This document shows positions 16,513-23,347 of a stretch of DNA of 64,000 bases, piece after piece. The notes beneath the pieces were generated by a model. The model had not been told where the DNA came from. It saw nothing but the letters and a program-made list of their open reading frames with translations, and searched no databases. The translations under genes and the position numbers were made by a program. Within the stretch, counting starts at the first letter, position 1; each line of letters begins with the position of its first letter. Origin of the DNA: Arenibacter catalasegens (GTDB lineage: Bacteria > Bacteroidota > Bacteroidia > Flavobacteriales > Flavobacteriaceae); contig NZ_PHQQ01000012.1 of assembly GCF_002909235.1 (NCBI RefSeq), positions 1-64,000 on the forward strand, in the 5' to 3' direction.

Positions 16513-18093
16513 TTACTTTTTATTAACCAAGTCCATTAAATCTACATCATTCCCCAAAAGGATTTCTGTAGGGTTTATTCTTCCTTTAAGTGGCCCATTT
16601 TCCAATTTCAGGACCCCTCTTGGGCAAACTGCGGAACAAACACCGCAACCTACACAACTAGATCTAATTATATTCTCTCCTTTTTGGGCGTAAGCCCTAA
16701 CGTCTATCCCCTGTTCACAATAGGTAGAACAATTACCACAGGAAATGCACTGACCTCCATTAGTGGTAATCCTAAAGCGCGACTTAAACCGTTGAACAAA
16801 GCCCAAATAGGCGGCTAAGGGACAGCCAAATCTACACCATACCCTATTTCCGAAAATTGGATAAAACCCGGTACCGATTACTCCCGCAAAAAAAGCTCCA
16901 ATCAAAAGACCATAGGTACTTTGTACACTCTGGGTTTTTAGACCCAATACGGTACTGGATTCCGAGAAAAAACTGTAGAGCGTCATTAAGGTCATTCCCA
17001 CAGCAAAGACTAATACACCGTGTACCAACCATCTTTCTACTTTCCAAGAAAATAATGATTTACTGGAATGTTGTCTATAGGGGTCACCCAAGGTTTCCGC
17101 CAATCCACCGCATCCACAAACCCAGGAACAATACCATCGTTTCCCAAAAAAATAAACCATTACGGGTACGACCACCAAAGTAAGTACAATACCCCAAACC
17201 AGAATAAAGAGTCCTATCCCGCCACTATTCAACAAGGTTTTTAGATTCCATTGGAAAAAGAAATCGTAATCCAACGGAAAGGCATTCTTGAAATCGTAAT
17301 AGGGCATCTGGAGACGCACCATTATTTCCGGAATAAGAAAGGCAAAGACAATTTGAAAAAACAAAACCGAAGTTGTGCGAACCGTTTGGTACATATTATG
17401 CCTGTATTTAATATACATACGTACAGCCATAACCGTCATTACTGTACAGTACATAAACCCATATACAAACCAATGTCCGGCTGGATTTCCGCTTAAAAAT
17501 TCGCTGATCGGGTCTACTAGATACGTCCAATTTACGGCATATTCGGAGCGGAAGTACATCACTAGGTAGAAGGAAACCAGAAAAACAAAGACCATCCAAG
17601 CAATCCATCCTTTATTGGTGGCATTTTCATGGTAAATTCCATCATTTTTAATTCCCTTTTGGCCTAATAACACTACGTTAGGAATAATAAAAAGTAAGGC
17701 TCCCAATATTCCAAGACCAAAGGTCAAAAACCACATTAGCCCTTTATTATCCACTATAAAACCATTTCCAGAGACCTTGCCAAATGCCCCGGCCATATCG
17801 TGCGGACCTGTATAGATGACCTTTTTATACTCCTTATCCTTTCTATGTTGGGTATTGGCCGTTTCAAGAGCATTGGCAATTACTGGATATAAGGAAAGCA
17901 TGCCGTTAAATTGCTTGCCCACCACATTTTTCTCCATCTCTTGAATGAATATTTCGCTCGAAATACCTTTTTCCTGTAGTACCTTATCTAAGCTAGCGGT
18001 GCTTACCTTAAACTCCCCAACTAATGGAAGAACTGTAAATACGGCTAGACCGATTAGAAAAATGAAAAGTCCAATTTTTTTTATTATTTGCAT
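16513..18093 (-). CDS. Membrane polyferredoxin (NapH/NosR/CcoG-like 4Fe-4S protein)
   Basis: 526 residues: an N-terminal membrane anchor, an extracytoplasmic stretch to about residue 120, five or six further membrane segments, two CxxxC-type motifs on membrane loops (CSWVCGCGG and CRFGCPLAA), and two C-terminal ferredoxin clusters, CISCGNCSTYCEQ and CVGCGVCSAVCP. This is the layout of electron-transfer proteins that move electrons between membrane and cytosolic or periplasmic partners. It lies 9 bp downstream of an FAD/NAD(P) oxidoreductase gene, so the pair may pass electrons from NAD(P)H to the membrane. No terminal reductase is encoded alongside, so the acceptor is unknown. Confidence 0.8.
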   Translation of the reverse strand: MQIIKKIGLFIFLIGLAVFTVLPLVGEFKVSTASLDKVLQEKGISSEIFIQEMEKNVVGKQFNGMLSLYPVIANALETANTQHRKDKEYKKVIYTGPHDMAGAFGKVSGNGFIVDNKGLMWFLTFGLGILGALLFIIPNVVLLGQKGIKNDGIYHENATNKGWIAWMVFVFLVSFYLVMYFRSEYAVNWTYLVDPISEFLSGNPAGHWFVYGFMYCTVMTVMAVRMYIKYRHNMYQTVRTTSVLFFQIVFAFLIPEIMVRLQMPYYDFKNAFPLDYDFFFQWNLKTLLNSGGIGLFILVWGIVLTLVVVPVMVYFFGKRWYCSWVCGCGGLAETLGDPYRQHSSKSLFSWKVERWLVHGVLVFAVGMTLMTLYSFFSESSTVLGLKTQSVQSTYGLLIGAFFAGVIGTGFYPIFGNRVWCRFGCPLAAYLGFVQRFKSRFRITTNGGQCISCGNCSTYCEQGIDVRAYAQKGENIIRSSCVGCGVCSAVCPRGVLKLENGPLKGRINPTEILLGNDVDLMDLVNKK

Positions 18094-18102
18094 CTTAAAA
18101 CT

Positions 18103-19449
18103 TTATACGTTGCTAAAAATTCGTTTCCAACTTTTCTTTTTGGGAGTAATATTCGTGCCAAATTGAGAATTATAATGGGCCACAATGGCTTTCTCATATT
18201 GGGCATAAAATTCTGGATCAAAATTGGCATCCTTCAAGTGTTCCATAACGTAGTCCATCGTTCTTTCCTCTGTTAACCATCGGTCCAAAATTTCATGGCG
18301 CACCCGAATGCCAAAGGTATTTAGACCCAAGAACTGATTGGTATCCCTATGAAAGGCTATGGTTACACATGTTTTTTCCTTGGAATGCCGCCAATGAAAA
18401 TGCTGTTCATGTTCCTTTTTGGATTTATCGCTGAATACCCAACCATAGGTTTGGTATTCTATATCTAAAAATTTAGCAGAATTAAACCAGTGTCCCGGGC
18501 TATAGGCCCTTTTATTTCCACATATGGTCTGTGCCAATGCTTCGCCCATCATTCTACCCGTATACCAAACAGCCTCTATCGGCCTACGGCTGCCAATGGC
18601 CTCATGTTGTTCCGCGCAATCCCCAATGGCATATACATCGGTTATGTTGGTTTCCAGAAAATTATTGACTTTCACCCCTTTGCCCAACTCGATCCCGGAG
18701 CCTTCAAGAAAATCGATGTTTGGGGTAACGCCAGCTGTTAGCCCTACCACAGTACATGGAATTGTTTCGCCCTTGTCCGTAATCACGGCCTTTGCCCAAC
18801 CCTTGTCATCCGATACAATTTCCTTGAGATTGGTCTCCAGTTTTAGGTCGATATGATGTTCTAAAATGTGTTCATTGATCATTTGCGATTCGCCATCAGG
18901 CAAGACTCCATCCCAAAAACTCTTTTCACGCACTAAAAAAGTCACTGGGATATCCCGACTTCTCAGCATTTCCGCCAATTCGATACCAATTAGCCCACCG
19001 CCAACTATTACCGCTCTTTCACAAGCTTCCTTGTTGGGTGCATTTGCTTCCAACAATTCCAAATCCTGTTTGGAATACAACCCCTGTACCCCTTTTAAAT
19101 CCTGCCCGGGCCACCCAAATTTATTTGATTTGGAACCAGTGGCAATGATCAGTTTATCGTATCCAATTTCCTCGGAACTTTTTAGCAGCAACTTTTTATT
19201 GGCCGTATCCACCTTTGTAACATAACCGTGGACCAAATCCAATCTATTTTTTTTCCAGAACCAATTCTCGTACGGCTGGGTATGCTCAAACTTCATATGC
19301 CCCATATAGACATACATTAGGGCTGTTCTGGAGAAAAAATAATTACTCTCTGCGGAAATAATGGTGATTTTTTTGTCGGATAGTTTTCTAATATGGCGGG
19401 CTGCCGTAATACCAGAAATTCCATTACCAATAATAACGATGTGTTCCAT
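18103..19449 (-). CDS. FAD/NAD(P)-dependent oxidoreductase
   Basis: 448 residues with an N-terminal FAD dinucleotide motif IGNGISGITAA (near 6-16), a second GGGLIGIELAEML motif for NAD(P)H near 150-165, and AIGDCAE for the FAD ribityl. This is the two-domain pyridine nucleotide-disulfide reductase fold of the nitrite reductase/ferredoxin reductase group; no CxxC redox pair is visible, so it is not a thioredoxin- or glutathione-type reductase. Its tail is longer than that of a minimal reductase. The polyferredoxin gene starts 9 bp downstream, making this the likely NAD(P)H-side partner. Physiological role unknown. Confidence 0.8.
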   Translation of the reverse strand: MEHIVIIGNGISGITAARHIRKLSDKKITIISAESNYFFSRTALMYVYMGHMKFEHTQPYENWFWKKNRLDLVHGYVTKVDTANKKLLLKSSEEIGYDKLIIATGSKSNKFGWPGQDLKGVQGLYSKQDLELLEANAPNKEACERAVIVGGGLIGIELAEMLRSRDIPVTFLVREKSFWDGVLPDGESQMINEHILEHHIDLKLETNLKEIVSDDKGWAKAVITDKGETIPCTVVGLTAGVTPNIDFLEGSGIELGKGVKVNNFLETNITDVYAIGDCAEQHEAIGSRRPIEAVWYTGRMMGEALAQTICGNKRAYSPGHWFNSAKFLDIEYQTYGWVFSDKSKKEHEQHFHWRHSKEKTCVTIAFHRDTNQFLGLNTFGIRVRHEILDRWLTEERTMDYVMEHLKDANFDPEFYAQYEKAIVAHYNSQFGTNITPKKKSWKRIFSNV

Positions 19450-19769
19450 AGATCTTTGGTTGTTACGTACTATGTCGTACCTAAAGATAATAACTTAATG
19501 GTACACATCTAATTTAGATTTATTAAACACAAAGGATAAGTCCTTTAAAGGTTTGGGAAATGCAATCCGAAAATGGTATAATTGAAATTAATTCCAGAAG
19601 TAATGGGCAAGGAGAAGCGTTAGCCGTAACCGAACATTGGCATATTTCCGGCCGTTTGATCCAATATTTTTATTCCAATAATGTCAAATGGACCCTATTA
19701 GGCATGTGAGTTACAAGGGGCAAAGAGAACTATTTAATGTAAGCCTAAAGCAACTATCTATAAAAAATA
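19450..19769. other. Intergenic region with one short doubtful open frame
   Basis: 320 bp between the oxidoreductase start and the histidine kinase stop, both minus strand. On the plus strand a 49-codon frame runs from an ATG at 19560 to a TGA at 19707-19709 (protein begins MQSENGIIEINSR); I recognise no family and see no promoter, so I do not call it a gene. No clear terminator was found. Confidence 0.4.
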
Positions 19770-20816
19770 TTACTTGTTTGCTTTTTCCAGTGTAAAGGAA
19801 AATTCCGAACCAATATCTAGAACGCTCTCCACATAAATTTTCTCATTATGGGCCTCTATAATATGTTTTACAATTGCCAATCCCAAGCCAGAACCACCTT
19901 CGGCCCTACTCCCACTTTTATCGACCCTGTAAAATCGTTCAAAAATTCGGGCAAGGTTTTGTTTGGAAATTCCCTCACCATTGTCGGTCACCCGGACAAT
20001 GGCCTTATTTTTTATTAAATTCTCTACACTTACTTCGGTTGTACCGTTCTGCTGCCCGTATTTAATGGAATTAACCAGTAAATTGGTGATTACTTGTTGT
20101 ATTTTTTCTTTATCCGCCTTTACATAGATTGGGGTTTTGTAATCCATATCAAAAGACAAGGTGATATTCTTTTTAGCCGCCTTCATTTCCAAAAGCTCAA
20201 AAACATTTTGGAAAAGTTCCAAAATATCAAAATCTTCTATCTCCAAATTCAGGTCTCCCACCTCCAATTTGGTAATTAGATCTAAGTCCTTAACAATATA
20301 AATAAGTCGCTCCACACCCTTACTGGCCCGTTGAAGATACTTTTTTCTTAGACTTTTATCCTCCATGGCACCATCCAACAATGTTAAAACATAGCCTTGG
20401 ACCGTAAACAGTGGTGTTTTTAATTCATGGGAAACGTTACCCAAAAAATCTTTTCTATATTCTTCACGGATTTTTAAGGTGTCTATTTCGATCTTTTTAT
20501 CCTTGGCAAACTTTTCTATTTCATCCGTCAAGGTCCGCATATCCGTAGTAATGGTCTTGGAAGCTAATGAGGTAGATTCCAGAAGGGCCACATCATTGTA
20601 AATGCGCTCAATTTTACGATAGATAAACTTTTCTACCCTCAATTGGACCACGAGGAAGGATATAATGGCGGAAGTTATTGCAATGACAACCAAGAGCAGC
20701 CAATCCATGGTACCACAGTACCACAAAAATATGCCCAAAACCGTAGTTAATAGAAATGAAATTAGAATTGCGGAACGAAGGGCGAACCGATACGACTTTT
20801 TTATCCTCGTGGTCAT
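19770..20816 (-). CDS. PhoR-like sensor histidine kinase
   Basis: 348 residues: two membrane segments at about 13-33 and 39-59 with almost no loop between them, a coiled stretch, the HisKA box GNVSHELKTP with phospho-acceptor His130, and HATPase blocks including DNGEGIS, FERFYRVDKS and GSGLGLAIVKHI. The absence of a periplasmic domain is the rule for PhoR-like kinases that sense through partners in the membrane. It overlaps the upstream response regulator by one base (TAATG), so the two form an operon. The adjacent Pho-box-like array supports a phosphate-type role but does not prove it. Confidence 0.88.
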   Translation of the reverse strand: MTTRIKKSYRFALRSAILISFLLTTVLGIFLWYCGTMDWLLLVVIAITSAIISFLVVQLRVEKFIYRKIERIYNDVALLESTSLASKTITTDMRTLTDEIEKFAKDKKIEIDTLKIREEYRKDFLGNVSHELKTPLFTVQGYVLTLLDGAMEDKSLRKKYLQRASKGVERLIYIVKDLDLITKLEVGDLNLEIEDFDILELFQNVFELLEMKAAKKNITLSFDMDYKTPIYVKADKEKIQQVITNLLVNSIKYGQQNGTTEVSVENLIKNKAIVRVTDNGEGISKQNLARIFERFYRVDKSGSRAEGGSGLGLAIVKHIIEAHNEKIYVESVLDIGSEFSFTLEKANK

Positions 20817-21502
20817 TATAACACAAACTTATACCCGACCCCTTTCACGGTTTTAAAGTTATCGTCCCCAATTTTTTCACGAAGTTTCCTAATATGGACA
20901 TCTATGGTTCTGCCTCCTACAACGACCTCGTTGCCCCAAACCTTATCCAAGATTACTTCTCTTTTAAAAACTTTATTTGGTTTGGAAGTCAATAGCGCCA
21001 ATAATTCAAACTCTTTTCTAGGAAGAATAATTTCCTCTCCCCGATTAATAATTTTGTACTCCTCCCTATTTATTACAATTTCACCAACCTGAACGATATC
21101 CTCAACATCCTGCTCCTCTTTCTTGAGCCTTCTAAGCAAGGCTTTTACTTTGCTAACCAATACTTTTGGCTTAATAGGCTTTGTTATATAATCATCCGCT
21201 CCTGCATCAAATCCTGCCATTTGCGAATAGTCCTCTCCCCTTGCAGTAAGGAAAGTAATTAAAGTGTCTTCCAGACCTTCTGTTCTACGGATAATCCCAC
21301 AGGCTTCAATACCATCCATTTCGGGCATCATCACATCCAGAATAATCAAGTGTGGCTTTTTCTTTTTTGCCTTGGCAACTCCATCCGCACCATTCTTCGC
21401 AGTAAAAACCTCATATCCCTCAGCGGATAAATTGTAAGCTACAATTTCTAGAATATCCGGTTCATCATCAACCAAAAGTATCTTTATATCCTTTTTTTTC
21501 AT
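20816..21502 (-). CDS. PhoB/OmpR-family response regulator
   Basis: 228 residues. The receiver domain has acidic residues VDDEPD near 11-16 and the phosphorylation site Asp56 in ILDVMMPEMDG; the C-terminal winged helix carries KEFELLALL and GGRTIDVHIRKLREKIG, typical of OmpR/PhoB regulators that bind tandem direct repeats. Divergently transcribed from the lipoprotein/TonB receptor genes, with the phased TTAACA array between. It is the natural candidate to bind that array. Confidence 0.92.
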   Translation of the reverse strand: MKKKDIKILLVDDEPDILEIVAYNLSAEGYEVFTAKNGADGVAKAKKKKPHLIILDVMMPEMDGIEACGIIRRTEGLEDTLITFLTARGEDYSQMAGFDAGADDYITKPIKPKVLVSKVKALLRRLKKEEQDVEDIVQVGEIVINREEYKIINRGEEIILPRKEFELLALLTSKPNKVFKREVILDKVWGNEVVVGGRTIDVHIRKLREKIGDDNFKTVKGVGYKFVL

Positions 21503-21649
21503 GCCTTAATTTTTATGGTCCTTAAGCGGTCATCTTTAAACAGTGTCTTATTTGGAGTGTTACTATACTTTAAAATAAGCAATTCCAATACAATTTTTGA
21601 TCAAATACAACATGCAATTTAAACCTTAATATTTATTGGTTTTCCGCGT

Positions 21650-21657
21650 CAAAAGTA
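21650..21657 (-). promoter_or_regulatory. Candidate -7 element for the two-component operon
   Basis: Reads TACTTTTG on the minus strand (TAnnTTTG). The half-site array starts 27 bp upstream of it in the direction of transcription, a position suited to regulation of this promoter, although no -33 element is obvious. Confidence 0.3.
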
Positions 21658-21683
21658 AAGATAATACTATTACACGAAACCTC

Positions 21684-21774
21684 TTAACACCTATTTAATA
21701 TAGTAACATTTAGATAACATTAAGCCAACAAACTATTAATCTCAGGGTAACAGGACTTTTACAGTTGGGTAATT
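21684..21774 (+). promoter_or_regulatory. Phased array of TTAACA-like half sites (Pho-box-like operator)
   Basis: Half sites begin at 21684 (TTAACA), 21695 (TTAATA), 21703 (GTAACA), 21714 (ATAACA), 21725 (CCAACA), 21736 (TTAATC), 21747 (GTAACA), 21758 (TTTACA) and 21769 (GTAATT). From 21703 on every step is exactly 11 bp; the first two are 11 bp apart but offset by 3. Direct repeats with 11-bp spacing are the hallmark of PhoB/PhoP operators, and TTAACA is the Bacillus PhoP word. The array sits beside a PhoB-like regulator gene and just upstream of a candidate promoter. Confidence 0.6.
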
Positions 21775-21780
21775 AATTTG
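21774..21780 (+). promoter_or_regulatory. Candidate -7 element of the lipoprotein/TonB receptor genes
   Basis: TAATTTG, one base short of the TAnnTTTG consensus, immediately after the last half site of the array. A start of transcription a few bases on would give a leader of roughly 50 nt to the ATG at 21836. Confidence 0.35.
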
Positions 21781-21835
21781 CCATGTTTAAATAAAACAAG
21801 TGAACTCAAAAATGAAACCAAAAAATTCTGTTGAA

Positions 21836-23254
21836 ATGAAAAAACTTTTTTTATCCGCATTGGCCATAGGCGCCCTAGCATTTACATCTTGTAGTAACGA
21901 TGACGAACCACCAATAGCAGCTATTGTTGCTACCTGTAATGACGGAATTCAAAATCAAGGAGAAACCGAGGTTGATTGTGGAGGACCTAACTGTCAGCCT
22001 TGTTCCGTAGCTGTTGTTACCTGTAACGACGGAATTCAAAATGGAGATGAGACAGGAATAGACCTAGGAGGTTCTTGTGCTGAAATCATAACAGTATCTG
22101 GGGAAATAAGCGCTAACACTACATGGTCTGCTGACAATATATATGTATTGGCCGGTAAAGTGGTTATTGGTGTTGGAAAAACATTGACCATTGAGCCAGG
22201 CACCATTATAAAAGGCAAGCCAGGTTCTGGTTCATTGGCTTCTGCACTAATTGTACAAAGAGGTTCTACCATTATGGCCAACGGCACTGCCGAGAAGCCA
22301 ATTATATTCACTGCCGAGGCCGATAACATAGGCGTTGGACAATCAGCTGGAACCAATTTAGATCATAATCAGAGAGGACTTTGGGGTGGATTAATAGTTT
22401 TGGGAAGGGCTACAGGTTCTTTTAAAGGCGATGTTACCCAAGTGCAGATCGAAGGTATTCCTGCCGATGACATTTTTGGACTTTATGGCCCTGGTGATGC
22501 TTTGAACGATGATGACAATTCCGGGGAATTAGAGTTTATCTCCATTCGTCACGGTGGGGCTTTGATCGGTGAAGGAAATGAGATCAACGGACTTACCTTA
22601 GGTTCGGTAGGTCGTGGCACCAAGATTGAAAATATTGAAATTGTTGCCAATGTTGATGATGGTATAGAATTTTTTGGTGGCACTGTTAGTCCAAAGAATC
22701 TATTGGTATGGGCACAAGGTGATGATGCCTTGGATATTGACCAAGCATACTCTGGCACTATAGACAATGCGGTAGTAATTTCTGGTGAGGCCTCTGACCA
22801 TGCTTTTGAAATTGATGGTCCAGAAGGTTCTACAGAAGGCTCTTTTACACTTCAAAACGTTACTATTTTCGGAAGCGCAACAGCAACTGATGGTGAATAT
22901 GCAGATTACAGAAGTAACGCAATGGGGACAACCAAGAACATCTACGCCCTCGGATTCCAAGATGGAAAAGATGTGGAATTGGATGCCAACGATGTAGCCC
23001 AAAACTTCTTGGATGGCAAATTAACCTTTGAAGCTTGGCAAGTAGTTGGTTTTAACAACAGTATTTTTTCTGAAAAAGTTAAAAAGGATGATGCTGGAAA
23101 TGAAGTAGAATCTAAAATAATATTAAGCCCAACATTTACCGAAAGAGCTGCTGATTGGACTACCCAAGTTACCGCTGGTGCTCAGACAGTAGGTGCAGAC
23201 CTTACCGTATTTTCCTGGACATATGCAAGTGCCAAAGCAGGTTTAGGTTTCTAA
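21836..23254 (+). CDS. Surface lipoprotein with cysteine repeats and a beta-helix-like domain
   Basis: With the start at 21836 the protein has a lipoprotein signal peptide MKKLFLSALAIGALAFTSC followed by SNDDEPP; an acidic stretch after the lipidated cysteine is typical of Bacteroidota surface lipoproteins. An earlier ATG at 21800 would add 12 polar residues before the signal peptide and is less likely. Next come two imperfect CNDGIQN-type repeats (TCNDGIQNQGETEVDCGG and TCNDGIQNGDETGIDLGG), then a region of short beta-strand repeats (VVIGVGKTLTIEPGTIIKG, and many G-rich turns) suggesting a right-handed beta-helix. The TonB receptor gene follows after 93 bp, so it may act as its surface partner. 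Substrate unknown. Confidence 0.78.
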   Translation: MKKLFLSALAIGALAFTSCSNDDEPPIAAIVATCNDGIQNQGETEVDCGGPNCQPCSVAVVTCNDGIQNGDETGIDLGGSCAEIITVSGEISANTTWSADNIYVLAGKVVIGVGKTLTIEPGTIIKGKPGSGSLASALIVQRGSTIMANGTAEKPIIFTAEADNIGVGQSAGTNLDHNQRGLWGGLIVLGRATGSFKGDVTQVQIEGIPADDIFGLYGPGDALNDDDNSGELEFISIRHGGALIGEGNEINGLTLGSVGRGTKIENIEIVANVDDGIEFFGGTVSPKNLLVWAQGDDALDIDQAYSGTIDNAVVISGEASDHAFEIDGPEGSTEGSFTLQNVTIFGSATATDGEYADYRSNAMGTTKNIYALGFQDGKDVELDANDVAQNFLDGKLTFEAWQVVGFNNSIFSEKVKKDDAGNEVESKIILSPTFTERAADWTTQVTAGAQTVGADLTVFSWTYASAKAGLGF

Positions 23255-23288
23255 TAGAAACATTAACACCCCTTTAAAATAATAACCG

Positions 23289-23314
23289 TGCTCGCCCAAA
23301 CTCAGTGGCGGGCA
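23289..23314 (+). other. Hairpin between lipoprotein and TonB receptor genes
   Basis: TGCTCGCC / GGCGGGCA (with one G-T pair) around a 10-nt loop, followed by a short T-rich stretch. It may partially terminate or protect the upstream message, which would let the lipoprotein be made in excess of the receptor. Confidence 0.35.
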
Positions 23315-23347
23315 TTTGGTTTATTACGATTTAATCATTAATTACAT

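Larger units (their letters stand above)
21503..21835. other. Divergent regulatory region between the two-component system and the surface-protein genes
   Basis: 333 bp separating the minus-strand regulator start (21502) from the plus-strand lipoprotein start (21836). It holds an 11-bp phased array of half sites (21684-21774) and a candidate -7 element on each strand, listed separately. No gene is seen in it. Confidence 0.7.

Noticed and set aside
19560-19709. 49-codon plus-strand frame between two minus-strand genes
   Set aside because: No promoter, no recognisable family and composition like the surrounding gap.
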